Below, piece by piece: positions 27,958-37,095 of a stretch of DNA of 64,000 nt. Each line of letters begins with the position of its first letter. Position 1 is the stretch's first letter. A program made the translations under genes and the position numbers. The stretch comes from Pseudomonas sp. St316 (GTDB lineage: Bacteria; Pseudomonadota; Gammaproteobacteria; Pseudomonadales; Pseudomonadaceae). Below the pieces are notes generated by a model that made no database searches, was not told the DNA's origin, and saw only the letters and a program-made list of their open reading frames with translations. Where the stretch lies: positions 6,713,546-6,777,545 of the forward strand of contig NZ_AP021901.1 of NCBI RefSeq assembly GCF_018325905.1, in the 5' to 3' direction.

Positions 27958-30171
27958 GTGAACGTTCTTTATCGCGCGTCAACCCACCCCAACGCCGCCC
28001 TTATCGCCCTGGTCGGATGCGTATTACTCATCCCGATGATCCTGCGCCTGGCCCTCGGCTGGTCCGATCCGCTGGGCTATCTCTCGGACCTGGGTATCGG
28101 CGGGTTGCTGATCGTGCTGCTCCATCGTCGGCCCGGGTGGCTGGCGTTCCCGGTATTGCTGGCCTGGAGCGCGTTGACGCTGGCCAGCATCGAGCTGGTC
28201 GGCGCGGTCGGGCGGATGCCCAATCCTTCGGACATTCTTTATCTGACCGACCCGCAATTCGTTGAAAACTCCACCAGCGGCGGCTTTGCCCATCCCTGTC
28301 TGGCCGCGATCCAGTTGTCCGCGCTGGCGTTCTGGCTGATGACTCAATGGACCGGCCGCCCCCGCCAGGCGCCACGCTTGCCTCGCCACGCCTGGGCCGT
28401 GCCCGTGTTGCTCCTGCTGAGCCACGGCGCGCTGCAAGCCTGGCGCCCCAGCGAGGCGGACCAATGGAACGTGTTCAACCTGCCTCACCAACTCATCACC
28501 GCCAGTATCGCCGCCGGCCAGGACCAGGCCCGGCAATGGCTCGACGGCGATGCGGTGGACCCAGCCCCGCCGATGGAGGGTCTGACCCGGCTGGACCTCG
28601 ATGGCAACAGACTGCTGGCCGAACCGGGCCGGGCGCGCAACGTCCTGGTCATCGCCCTGGAGGGCATTCCCGGTGCCTACGTGGGCGCCAACCGCCAGGC
28701 CTTGAAAAGCAGCTATCAGGAGAACCTGATGCCGCACCTCAGTGCCTGGGCCGAGCGCGGCATGAACACACCCGATTACGTCCTGCACAGCCACCAGACC
28801 ATCCGCGGCTTGTACGCGATGCTGTGTGGCGACTACGACAAGCTCGACAACGGCACGCCCAAAGGCGTCGAAATGCTCAACCAGACCCAGCGCAACCAGG
28901 CCTGCCTGCCGGCCCAGTTGCGCCAGAACGGCTTTTCCACGCATTTCCTGCAGGGCGCGGGCCTGCGGTTCATGGCCAAGGACCGGATCATGCCGCACAT
29001 CGGTTTCGACACAACCTTGGGCATGGAATGGTTCACTCGCCCCGCCTACCTGGAGTTCCCTTGGGGCAAGGACGACAAGACCTTCTTCGAAGGTGCGCTG
29101 GACTATGTCGGGCAACTGCAACAAACGGACAAACCCTGGATGCTGACCCTGTTGACCGTGGGCACGCACCAACCCTACTCGGCACCGGATGACTACCTGC
29201 AACGCTACGACACCGCCAAGCAGGCAGCGGTGGGTTACCTGGACGATGCACTGGCAAACTTCCTGGCGGGCCTGGAACGCCAGGGCATCCTGGACAACAC
29301 CCTGGTGGTCATCACCTCGGACGAATCCCATGGCATCGACGACGTGCGGCTGGCGTCGTCCTGGGGGTTCAACCTGACCCTGGCGCCGGAGCCGTTGCCC
29401 AGGATCAAGTCAGGTACCTATGGCCATGTCGACCTGACCGCCTCGATCCTCGATTACTTCGGCTTTGCGGTGCCCGCGTCGTTGTCCGGCCGCTCGATGT
29501 TCAGGGACTACCCGACGGGTCGGGAAATCATGTCGTTCACCAACGGTAAGCTGCGCTATCACAACGGCAAGGGCACCTTTACCGAGTGCGACTTCCTCCA
29601 GCATTGTCGTGACTACTCCAGCGCAGGCTTCATTGCCGACCGCGCAACCTACGGCGGGCAATACAGCGGCCAGCGCGCCAGGCTGATCGGCGCCCGGGCC
29701 ACGGCCCTGGACCAGACCCTGCTGCGCACCCCCTTGAACCAGCATTATCAGTTCGGCAGCGCGGATAAAATCCCGCTGCCGGCCCAGGTCACCAACGACT
29801 GGACCGACAACCTGATCGGTGCCCAATACCTGGAAATGCCCAAGGGTTCACAGACCCGCGTCAGCCTGACCATCCGCACTGTGGAGGCTGACCATGCCGC
29901 CTACATTTCCCTCAAGGCCAAGGAGTTCGAACAGGATGTATCGATGGACCTGCCCACCGACGTGGCGGTGACACCCGACCAGCCGCTGGTGATGAACATC
30001 AGTTTCGACAACCCGCAGCAGCGCAAGGCGTTTTCCTTCCATCTGCTCGGTCACGGGGTCGGCGCCATCGAGATCAGCGACTTCAGCGTCGTGACCGAAC
30101 TGCCTGAGCAGGCGGACCAGCCGCAATACCTGGACGATATGCAGGAAGACGGCGAGGCCCAATCCAGCTGA
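27958..30171 (+). CDS. LTA synthase/sulfatase-fold integral membrane enzyme
   Basis: A 737-residue protein. About five hydrophobic segments in the first 170 residues are followed by an extracytoplasmic alkaline-phosphatase/sulfatase-type domain: VLVIALEGIPGAY (metal Glu), HSHQTIRGLYAMLCG (candidate Thr nucleophile), VGTHQPYSAPDDY and ITSDESHGIDD (metal Asp/His). A beta-rich tail follows from about residue 590. The family includes lipoteichoic acid synthase and the phosphoglycerol transferases that decorate glucans in Gram-negatives, so transfer of a phosphoglycerol or phosphoethanolamine group onto an envelope glycan is the best guess. The GTG at 27958 is preferred over a TTG at 27931 because GAAAGG lies about 10 bases before it. 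Confidence 0.8.
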   Translation: MNVLYRASTHPNAALIALVGCVLLIPMILRLALGWSDPLGYLSDLGIGGLLIVLLHRRPGWLAFPVLLAWSALTLASIELVGAVGRMPNPSDILYLTDPQFVENSTSGGFAHPCLAAIQLSALAFWLMTQWTGRPRQAPRLPRHAWAVPVLLLLSHGALQAWRPSEADQWNVFNLPHQLITASIAAGQDQARQWLDGDAVDPAPPMEGLTRLDLDGNRLLAEPGRARNVLVIALEGIPGAYVGANRQALKSSYQENLMPHLSAWAERGMNTPDYVLHSHQTIRGLYAMLCGDYDKLDNGTPKGVEMLNQTQRNQACLPAQLRQNGFSTHFLQGAGLRFMAKDRIMPHIGFDTTLGMEWFTRPAYLEFPWGKDDKTFFEGALDYVGQLQQTDKPWMLTLLTVGTHQPYSAPDDYLQRYDTAKQAAVGYLDDALANFLAGLERQGILDNTLVVITSDESHGIDDVRLASSWGFNLTLAPEPLPRIKSGTYGHVDLTASILDYFGFAVPASLSGRSMFRDYPTGREIMSFTNGKLRYHNGKGTFTECDFLQHCRDYSSAGFIADRATYGGQYSGQRARLIGARATALDQTLLRTPLNQHYQFGSADKIPLPAQVTNDWTDNLIGAQYLEMPKGSQTRVSLTIRTVEADHAAYISLKAKEFEQDVSMDLPTDVAVTPDQPLVMNISFDNPQQRKAFSFHLLGHGVGAIEISDFSVVTELPEQADQPQYLDDMQEDGEAQSS

Positions 30172-30184
30172 ACAAAAAACGCGG

Positions 30185-30781
30185 CTAATCCAGCAACCGA
30201 TGCAGCTTGGCGTATTGCAACAGCATGATGGTCTTGCCGTCGCAAATCTCCCCGGTCTCGATCATGCCCAAGGCCTGGTCGAGGGGCAGCTCCAGCACTT
30301 CGATCTCTTCGCCCTCGGCTTCCAGGCCGCCGCCTTCGTGCAGCTTGTCTTCATCGAAGTACTCGCCGACGAAAAAATGCACCCGTTCCGTCACCGAGCC
30401 CGGGCTCATGAAGGCGTCGAATACCTTGCGCACGTCCTGGATGATATAGCCGGTTTCCTCCTGGGTTTCCTTGCGGATGCAGGTGTGCGGGTCGTCGTTG
30501 TCCAACAGGCCAGCGCAGGTTTCTATCAACAGGTCATCGTGGCCGTTGACGAAGGCCGGGAAGCGGAATTGCCGGGTCAACACCACGGTCTGCTTGGCCT
30601 TGCTGTACAGCAGGATGGTGGCGCCGTTGCCACGGTCGTAGGTCTCGCGCGTCAGTTCGCGCCATTGGCCGTTGCGCCCGAGGTAGTCATAGGTGGTCTT
30701 GCGCAGCACGTACCAATTGTCCGAGAGGACTTCGACGTGCTTGATGCGTACGCGATCCTGGATGCCAATTGCCTGTGTCAT
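30185..30781 (-). CDS. nudK: GDP-mannose pyrophosphatase (Nudix hydrolase)
   Basis: A 198-residue Nudix enzyme. The Nudix box is GLLDNDDPHTCIRKETQEETGY, split here as GLLDNDDPHTC and IRKETQEETGY, with the RExxEE-type metal ligands as KETQEE. The N-terminal beta domain (GNGATILLYSKAKQTVVLTRQFR) matches E. coli NudK, which hydrolyses GDP-mannose to mannose-1-phosphate and GMP. The ATG at 30781 gives the family length; an upstream in-frame start would overlap the MCP gene. It is convergent with the LTA-synthase-like gene and divergent from the chemoreceptor. It lies 4 kb from the CPA locus, whose precursor it can degrade. Confidence 0.88.
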   Translation of the reverse strand: MTQAIGIQDRVRIKHVEVLSDNWYVLRKTTYDYLGRNGQWRELTRETYDRGNGATILLYSKAKQTVVLTRQFRFPAFVNGHDDLLIETCAGLLDNDDPHTCIRKETQEETGYIIQDVRKVFDAFMSPGSVTERVHFFVGEYFDEDKLHEGGGLEAEGEEIEVLELPLDQALGMIETGEICDGKTIMLLQYAKLHRLLD

Positions 30782-30970
30782 TGCCCACTCCGTTCGGAAC
30801 CCGGGGTCCCCTTTGAAAAGTCCATCCGCACCTCTTTCATGCTCACAAAAAAAATCACGATGCCCGATCGTTTTTTCTAGTTCGACAAAACCTGCCCGCT
30901 CATTAAATCTTCGACCAGCCCTGAGCCTGCGGGGATTGCACCCATAAAAAAAACCAGACGAGAACTCCTC

Positions 30971-32860
30971 ATGGGCATCAACCTGAAATTCGGCCACAAG
31001 ATTCTTCTGGGTGCCTGCGTCATCGTGATGGCGGTATTCCTGTCTTTCTCGTTGTTCAACGACCATCGCCAGCAAGCAAGCACCCGCCAAGCACTGCACC
31101 GCAACTTACAGGCCACCGGCCAGTTGCTGGGCGCCAACCTCGACAGCTGGCTGGCCGGCCGGATCCTATTGATCGAAGGTGCCGCCGAAACCATCGCCGC
31201 CAACCCCACCCCGGAAACGATCGGCGCAATTCTCTCCCAGGACATCATTACAAAGACCTTCATCGCCAGCTACGTCGGCCTTGAAGACAGTCATTTCTTT
31301 ATTCACCCCGAACGGGTAATGCCCGATGGGTATGATGTTCGCCAGCGTGCCTGGTACAAAGACGCGGCTCGCACCCTTGAACCGGTGCTGACCGAACCCT
31401 ACATCGGTGCCGGTATTGATTATCTGATCATGACCCAAGCGGCTCCGCTCAAGGTCGATGGCAAGGCCGTGGGTGTGCTGGGTGCAAGCCTGAGCCTGGA
31501 ACAACTCGCCAAAATCATCAATGCCGTGGACCTCAACGGCATAGGCTATGCCTTCCTGGTCAGCGACGACGGCAAGGTCCTGGTGCACCCGGACAATACA
31601 AAAGTGACCAAGACACTCGCCCAAGCGTTCCCCGAAGGCCCGCCAGGCATCAACAGCGCCTTGAATGAAGTGCAGGAAAACGGCCGAACGCGGATCGTCA
31701 CGTTTACACCGATCAACGGCCTGCCCTCGCTGCACTGGTCCATCGGACTTTCCGTGGATAAAGACAAAGCCTACGCCGCACTCCACGAATTTCGCACTTC
31801 GGCGCTGGTCGCCACATTGATCGCCATGCTGGTGACGGTCGGTTTGCTCGGCCTGTTGATCAATGCCCTGATGCGACCATTACGCAGCATGGGCTCGGCC
31901 ATGCAATCCATAGCCGATGGCGAAGGCGACCTGACCCAGCGCCTGCACAGCCTGTCCCGGGACGAGTTCGGCATGATGGCCGGGGGGTTCAACCGCTTCG
32001 TCGAACGTATCCAGCAGTCGATCCGAGAAGTCCTGGCGTCCAGTGTCCAGCTCACCCAATTGGCGGCACAGGTCAGCCAGGCGTCAAACGCTTCCCTGAA
32101 AAGCTCTGACACCCAAGCGGCGCTGACCCATAACGTCGCCACGGCGATCAATGAGCTTGGGGCCGCAGCCCAGGAAATCGCCCGCAGCGCCGCTCATGCT
32201 TCAAGCCGCGCCTCTGATACCAGGGATCAGACCCAGGAAGGCCAATCGGTGGTGCAACGCAGTATCAGCGCCATGTCGCAACTCTCCTCGCAGGTGGTCA
32301 ATACCCGCCAGGACATCGAAAGCCTGAATGAGAAAACGCTGAAGATCGGACGTATTCTCGACGTCATCAAAGGCATCTCCGACCAGACCAACTTGCTGGC
32401 CCTTAACGCTGCCATCGAGGCCGCCCGCGCCGGAGATGCCGGGCGCGGTTTTGCCGTGGTCTCGGACGAAGTGCGTACGCTCGCCCATCGCACCCAACAG
32501 TCCGCCCAGGAAATCCACAGCATGATCGAGGAACTGCAAGCAGGTGCCGGCAGCGCCGTAAGCGCCATGCTCGAAAGCCAGCGTCACAGCGACGACAACG
32601 TCACGACCGCCAGGCTCGCGGGGGAGCGACTCAATCGGGTGCTGCTGGGCATCGGCGAGATCGACGAGATCAACCTGTCGGTAGCCACCGCCACCGAAGA
32701 ACAAACCTCAGTGGTGGACAATCTGGATCGCGACATCAGCCACATCAATGACCTGAACCAGGAAATGGTCGGCCATTTGCAATCCACCTTGCAGGCCTGC
32801 ACAGAACTGGAAAACCAGTCACGCCGCCTGCAACAAATGGTCAACACCTTCAAGATCTGA
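30971..32860 (+). CDS. Methyl-accepting chemotaxis protein with dCache domain
   Basis: A 629-residue chemoreceptor. It has a TM helix at about 10-29, a periplasmic dCache_1 domain (about 35-270), a second TM helix (about 278-298), HAMP (about 300-355) and a signalling domain with the highly conserved hairpin tip ISDQTNLLALNAAIEAARAG. In the distal-ligand pocket I see Tyr121, Arg126, Trp128, Tyr129 and Tyr144, exactly the spacing of the amino-acid motif of PctA-type receptors. Position 173, where that motif has Asp, is Ser (GASLSLE). The ligand is therefore probably not an ordinary L-amino acid. No C-terminal CheR-binding pentapeptide is present. Confidence 0.92.
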   Translation: MGINLKFGHKILLGACVIVMAVFLSFSLFNDHRQQASTRQALHRNLQATGQLLGANLDSWLAGRILLIEGAAETIAANPTPETIGAILSQDIITKTFIASYVGLEDSHFFIHPERVMPDGYDVRQRAWYKDAARTLEPVLTEPYIGAGIDYLIMTQAAPLKVDGKAVGVLGASLSLEQLAKIINAVDLNGIGYAFLVSDDGKVLVHPDNTKVTKTLAQAFPEGPPGINSALNEVQENGRTRIVTFTPINGLPSLHWSIGLSVDKDKAYAALHEFRTSALVATLIAMLVTVGLLGLLINALMRPLRSMGSAMQSIADGEGDLTQRLHSLSRDEFGMMAGGFNRFVERIQQSIREVLASSVQLTQLAAQVSQASNASLKSSDTQAALTHNVATAINELGAAAQEIARSAAHASSRASDTRDQTQEGQSVVQRSISAMSQLSSQVVNTRQDIESLNEKTLKIGRILDVIKGISDQTNLLALNAAIEAARAGDAGRGFAVVSDEVRTLAHRTQQSAQEIHSMIEELQAGAGSAVSAMLESQRHSDDNVTTARLAGERLNRVLLGIGEIDEINLSVATATEEQTSVVDNLDRDISHINDLNQEMVGHLQSTLQACTELENQSRRLQQMVNTFKI

Positions 32861-32867
32861 GCGTCAT

Positions 32868-33704
32868 TCACAACCGGGTAGGCGGGACGCGGGGCAATGC
32901 TCGCTTGTGGGCCGTCTTGAGGTAGGCGCGTTCAATGATCTGTCGCGCCTGCGGCGACACCTCTTCGCCCATCAGATACCCATCGATTTCCTCATAGCTG
33001 CAGCCATACGCCACTTCATCCAGCTTACCGGGTGCCAGGTCCTCCAAATCAGCGGTCGGAGCCTTGTGCACCAGAGAGCCGGGGGCGCCCATCGCATCGG
33101 CCAACATTCTCACCTGAGTCTTCGTCAACCCGGACAGCGGGGCCAGGTCGCACGCGCCGTCGCCAAATTTGGTGAAAAAACCCATCACCGCCTCCGCCCC
33201 ATGATCGGTGCCCACCACCAACCCGTTGCTCAGATTGGCAATGGCGTATTGCGCCAGCATCCGCGCCCGGGCCTTGGCGTTGCCTTTGGCAAAGTCGATG
33301 AGCTCGGCCGAAGGCTGCAAACCGTCGATGGCGACACTGCCCATCAGCCCGTCGACACAAGCGGCGATGTTGCTGGTGGTGATCAAGTCCGGTCGGATGA
33401 AATCCAGGGACGCCTGGGCGTCTTGCTCATCTGCCTGAGCCTTGTAGGGCAACCGGACGGCGATAAAACGCGCCTCGTAGTCTTCATCCCGCAGTTGTTC
33501 CACCGCCAACTGGCACAGGCGGCCGGCGGTGAGCGAGTCGACACCGCCACTGATCCCCAGGACCAGGGACTGGCAACCCGATTCGCGCAGGATCTGCTTG
33601 ATGAATTCGATGCGGCGGGCAATCTCGGTTGCTTCGCCACCCCGTGTGAGTTGACGGTCGATGCCCAGGTCCTGGGCAATGCGTTCTTGCGCAAGCGTAG
33701 TCAT
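32868..33704 (-). CDS. nadE: NH3-dependent NAD synthetase
   Basis: A 278-residue enzyme that amidates nicotinate adenine dinucleotide to NAD using ammonia and ATP. The PP-loop is SGGVDS in LVLGISGGVDSL (about 42-53). No glutaminase domain is attached, so it is the short ammonia-dependent form. It is the third gene of a pncA-pncB-nadE unit, one base after pncB. It is convergent with the chemoreceptor. Confidence 0.94.
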   Translation of the reverse strand: MTTLAQERIAQDLGIDRQLTRGGEATEIARRIEFIKQILRESGCQSLVLGISGGVDSLTAGRLCQLAVEQLRDEDYEARFIAVRLPYKAQADEQDAQASLDFIRPDLITTSNIAACVDGLMGSVAIDGLQPSAELIDFAKGNAKARARMLAQYAIANLSNGLVVGTDHGAEAVMGFFTKFGDGACDLAPLSGLTKTQVRMLADAMGAPGSLVHKAPTADLEDLAPGKLDEVAYGCSYEEIDGYLMGEEVSPQARQIIERAYLKTAHKRALPRVPPTRL

Positions 33705-33705
33705 A

Positions 33706-34935
33706 TCAGGCTCCCAGCTGTGGATTGATCAGGGCGACGTTGAACACTTGGGCGGCGTAGCGCAGAAACGAGGCATCCTCGCAGACGTTCTTGATCGGGT
33801 CGTCGGAGAACTTCACGACCGGCTCGCCGTGGACCCGCACCAATTTCATGACGATGCTCAGCGGCTCGACACCGTCGACATCACAGGCCAGGCTGGTGCC
33901 CATGCCAAACCCGAATTTGGCCTTGCCGCGAACATGACGCAGGATCGGCAGGCACTTTTCGAAATTGAGGCCATCGGAGAACATCAGGTCCTTGGTGCGC
34001 GGATCGATGCCCAGCTCCTGATAGCGCCCCAGCACTTTGTCAGCCCAGACGATGGGGTCACCGGAGTCCTGGCGCAGGCCGTCGTAGAGCTTGGCAAAGT
34101 ACAGGTCGAAATCCTTGAGGAAGAAATCGGTGCTGATGCAGTCCGTGAGGGCGATGCCCAGGCGGCCACGGTACTCGCGCACCCAGTTCTCCAACGCGGC
34201 GTTCTGGCTCTCGCGCAAGCGCCCGAGTTGCTGGTGCACCATCAGCCATTGGTGGGCCATCGTGCCGATCAGGGGAAGATCGAACTCATAGGCCAGGTGC
34301 GCGTTGCTGGTGCCGACAAAGACCCCGGGGAAATCGCTGCGCATGACGTTCACCACTTCGCGCTGGGCCCTGAACGACAACCGGCGCCGGGTGGAGAAGT
34401 CCGACACACGAAACTCGGCGAGCTCTTCACGGCTGGCGTTTTTCTCCAGCCATTCGAACTTCTGGTACAGCTTGCGGGTGACGTCGGCCAACTCGACTTC
34501 GGGGTATTTCTCGCGGTTGCGCAACTCGCTGACCATCGCCAGTACCGGTTGCTCGAACATGATGCAATGCAACATCGGACCACGGACGCGGATGTGCAGT
34601 TGGCCGTCGACCTCCGAAACGTGGATGTAGCGCAGATTGAAGCGAAACAGGCCGAGGAACTGTTCGAAGTCCGGTGTCAGGTACTCGCGGAAACGCTTGC
34701 TGAACAAGAACCGCTGCTCACCCTCGCGCAGCTGCAACCCGGCCAGTTTCTCCAGCTCGTCCCGAATCTGCGGGATCAGGTGACCGAGCCGCTCCTTGGA
34801 ACGCACGATGAACTGGTATTCCACTTCTACATTCGGGTGCTGGTGCAAGACCGCCTGCATCATGGTGAAGGTGTAGTAGTCGGTATCCAGAAGACTCTGG
34901 ATGGTGCCGCTGTTTGAATCGAATGCACTGTCCAT
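33706..34935 (-). CDS. pncB: Nicotinate phosphoribosyltransferase
   Basis: A 409-residue enzyme that converts nicotinate, PRPP and ATP to nicotinate mononucleotide. The region GTSNAHLAYEFDLPLIG followed by TMAHQW carries the His that is phosphorylated in the bacterial enzyme. The N terminus (LLDTDYYTFTMMQAVLHQH) is characteristic. It lies 9 bases after pncA and one base before nadE, in the NAD salvage order. Confidence 0.95.
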   Translation of the reverse strand: MDSAFDSNSGTIQSLLDTDYYTFTMMQAVLHQHPNVEVEYQFIVRSKERLGHLIPQIRDELEKLAGLQLREGEQRFLFSKRFREYLTPDFEQFLGLFRFNLRYIHVSEVDGQLHIRVRGPMLHCIMFEQPVLAMVSELRNREKYPEVELADVTRKLYQKFEWLEKNASREELAEFRVSDFSTRRRLSFRAQREVVNVMRSDFPGVFVGTSNAHLAYEFDLPLIGTMAHQWLMVHQQLGRLRESQNAALENWVREYRGRLGIALTDCISTDFFLKDFDLYFAKLYDGLRQDSGDPIVWADKVLGRYQELGIDPRTKDLMFSDGLNFEKCLPILRHVRGKAKFGFGMGTSLACDVDGVEPLSIVMKLVRVHGEPVVKFSDDPIKNVCEDASFLRYAAQVFNVALINPQLGA

Positions 34936-34944
34936 GGCTCTTCC

Positions 34945-35592
34945 TTATGCGTTCGCCAACTGGAGGGTTTCTTCGCGCGTCGCGGTAACCGAGACGCCCG
35001 CTTGCCGCATGTCGTGAATGGCTTGAATGGCCCCCTCTTCACTGATGGCCCGGCAGGCCGGGAGGTGAATGATCACCTTGAAGCCAGCGGCAGCCAGTTG
35101 CAGAGCGGTGGTCTTGACACAGAAATCCAGCGCCAGCCCGCCAACAATCACCTGCTGCACACCCAGGCCGTTGAGGTACTCGATCACCCCGGTGGACAGC
35201 TTGCCGTGCAGGTCGTGATAGCACGCGCCGTAGGGGTGCAAATCCGGCTCGACCCCCTTCCAGACGAAATAGTCGTAGTCGTAGGGAGTCGGCAGTTGGT
35301 CCAGCAGGGCGAAACCTTCGGTGCCGGGAACGCAGTGGCTGACCCAGGTGATGTCGGCGTGCTCGAGCCCGGTTGGCACGAACATCTGTGCGTGATCGGC
35401 GACCACCCACGGGGCCAGGGGCGAATGGGCGTCCTTGCTGCCGATACGGAGGCTGGCCAGGGATGCGATGAAATTCAGCTCACCGGCAATCTGGTCGCCG
35501 CCCGGCACCGGAAGCTCATCGGGGCATAGCGGCGTAAAGCTCTTTTGCGCATCGACATCGAAGGAAGCGGTTTTCCGGGTCAGGCTGTTCAT
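34945..35592 (-). CDS. pncA: Nicotinamidase
   Basis: A 215-residue isochorismatase-fold hydrolase that converts nicotinamide to nicotinate. The N-terminal catalytic Asp is in FDVDAQKSF, and the catalytic Cys is in GGLALDFCVKTTALQL with the cis-peptide before it. The ATG at 35592 is preceded by GAGGAGAAA; a longer in-frame ORF would run through the NrtR site and is rejected. It is the first gene of the salvage unit controlled from the 35593-35761 region. Confidence 0.93.
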   Translation of the reverse strand: MNSLTRKTASFDVDAQKSFTPLCPDELPVPGGDQIAGELNFIASLASLRIGSKDAHSPLAPWVVADHAQMFVPTGLEHADITWVSHCVPGTEGFALLDQLPTPYDYDYFVWKGVEPDLHPYGACYHDLHGKLSTGVIEYLNGLGVQQVIVGGLALDFCVKTTALQLAAAGFKVIIHLPACRAISEEGAIQAIHDMRQAGVSVTATREETLQLANA

Positions 35593-35621
35593 ACTGGGTT
35601 TCTCCTCTTCATGGCTGCAAC

Positions 35622-35638
35622 AGTACACGTCATGTACT
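35622..35638. promoter_or_regulatory. NrtR operator, pncA side
   Basis: AGTACACGTCATGTACT: perfect 6-base arms AGTACA/TGTACT around CGTCA, 30 bases upstream of the pncA start. The same element occurs on the nadD2 side. Identification as NrtR sites rests on the nrtR gene being in the same locus and on the repetition. Confidence 0.7.
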
Positions 35639-35730
35639 TTAACGACAAGCCTCGTTTGCGAAATATTTTCACGCATACATTCAAAAAATAAGGAAAGCAT
35701 GGATATGTCGCTACAGATTTCGATGCTAAA

Positions 35731-35745
35731 GTACACGTCACGTAC
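35731..35745. promoter_or_regulatory. NrtR operator, nadD2 side
   Basis: GTACACGTCACGTAC matches the pncA-side element at 14 of 15 positions, with GTAC/GTAC outer arms. It lies 16 bases upstream of the nadD2 ATG, overlapping the likely promoter or leader, so binding would repress nadD2-nrtR. Confidence 0.7.
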
Positions 35746-35761
35746 CAAATGAGGATAAGCC

Positions 35762-36319
35762 ATGTTCGAGATTGCGCTTTATGGCGGTGCCTTCAATCCC
35801 CCGCACGCCGGCCATGCCCAGGTGATGATCGAAGCCTCCCGCCAGGCGCGGCGCGTGCTGGTGGCGCCCAGCTTCAGGCACCCTTGCGGCAAGCGAATGG
35901 TCGACTATGAAGTTCGCCTGAACTGGCTGGAAGCGATCGTCGAAAACATCCAGCCGCTGTGCCATGCCGAAGTGCGCGCCAGCCGGGTGGAGCAGATCGT
36001 GGCCCGTGGCGTCGAAGGCGCCATCTACAGCTACACCCTGCTCGCCCACCTCGCCGACAGCCTGGCGCTGGACGGCAAGCGCATCGCCTTGGTGGTGGGA
36101 GAGGATGTGGCGGACCAGTTGCCGAGGTTCTATCGCGGCCAGGCATTGCTGGAGCGTTTTTCCATCCTGTGCGTGGAGGAAAGGATCCATGTACGCAGCA
36201 CGTTGCTTCGCGAACGCCTGGCGTTGGGCGAACCGTTGCCCAGCCACTGGATGGCACCCGGCATGGACCCGTTAAACTATGACCTTTATGCGACCCACGG
36301 AAACCGACATGCCGAATAG
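35762..36319 (+). CDS. nadD2: Nicotinate/nicotinamide mononucleotide adenylyltransferase, second copy
   Basis: A 185-residue nucleotidyltransferase of the NadD family. It has the adenylyl-transfer motif GGAFNPPHAGH (residues 9-19) and the C-terminal motif VRSTLLRE in place of the usual ISSTxxR. The housekeeping nadD lies elsewhere (next to proA and holA in pseudomonads). This copy belongs to the salvage locus, as PA4917 does in PAO1 from memory. Ribosome site GAGGATAAG. It overlaps nrtR by 11 bases. Confidence 0.85.
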   Translation: MFEIALYGGAFNPPHAGHAQVMIEASRQARRVLVAPSFRHPCGKRMVDYEVRLNWLEAIVENIQPLCHAEVRASRVEQIVARGVEGAIYSYTLLAHLADSLALDGKRIALVVGEDVADQLPRFYRGQALLERFSILCVEERIHVRSTLLRERLALGEPLPSHWMAPGMDPLNYDLYATHGNRHAE

Positions 36320-37016
36320 CCCAGCTCCCGCGCGCGATTATCTGCACACCATCGACCTCTGCGTGCTGCGCTTCAATCGGCAAGCCCAGGCCATTGAAAT
36401 CCTGCTGAACCGCAGGGAAGCCGAACCGTTCACCGGGCATTGGGCGTTGCCTGGGATCGTGGTCAATGGAGGGGTCGAGGATCTCACGCTGAACGACGCC
36501 GTTGAGCGCCTGCGCCACTCGAACAAGGTGGGGATGCCACTGGCCTGGATCGAACAGGTCGGCACCGTCGGCGACGCCTTCCGCGATCCGCGCTGCTGGT
36601 CGTCCTCGACGTTCTACCTGGCGATTGCCAGTGATGCGGTCGAGCTCGCCGAACACCAGGGATTTTTCCCGCTCAAGGACGTGGCGGATGCGTCGATAAA
36701 ACTGCCCTTCGATCACAACAGCCTGGTGGCGGCGGTCCACGAGCGGCTGTTGTCCAAAGCCCTCTATAGCAGCCTGCCACTGATGTTCCTGGGCCCGGAA
36801 TTCAGTGCGCCGGAAGCGGTGGGCATTTTCTCGGTGGTGCTTGATCGCCCGGTGCTCAAGACCAGCATGCGCCAGCGTCTGCTGAAGATGACCGAGGCAG
36901 GCTACCTGCAAGAGACCGGTCGCAAGAAAAGCGGCGACGGCGGCCGCCCGCAACGCACGGTGGAAAACCTCAAGCCGGGTAGCGTTTACCTTTTCGATCG
37001 TTGTTTTCTGGAGTAG
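36309..37016 (+). CDS. nrtR: Nudix-related transcriptional regulator of NAD metabolism
   Basis: A 235-residue protein. The Nudix-like domain (about 10-145) retains GHWALPGIVV but has lost the catalytic glutamates: the box reads NDAVERLRHSN. It therefore senses a ligand (ADP-ribose in characterised NrtR proteins) and probably does not hydrolyse it. A C-terminal winged helix follows (SMRQRLLKMTEAGYLQETG). The ATG at 36309 gives the usual start before YLHTIDLCVLRF; an in-frame ATG at 36279 is possible. It represses the NAD genes on both sides by inference from the two operators. Confidence 0.87.
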   Translation: MPNSPAPARDYLHTIDLCVLRFNRQAQAIEILLNRREAEPFTGHWALPGIVVNGGVEDLTLNDAVERLRHSNKVGMPLAWIEQVGTVGDAFRDPRCWSSSTFYLAIASDAVELAEHQGFFPLKDVADASIKLPFDHNSLVAAVHERLLSKALYSSLPLMFLGPEFSAPEAVGIFSVVLDRPVLKTSMRQRLLKMTEAGYLQETGRKKSGDGGRPQRTVENLKPGSVYLFDRCFLE

Positions 37017-37095
37017 CGCCTAGTGGGCAAACGCAAATGCTGGCGCCCTCCACTGCACCGAGTATCGGAGCGGAGGCTAGCAGCGGCCGACTCGA

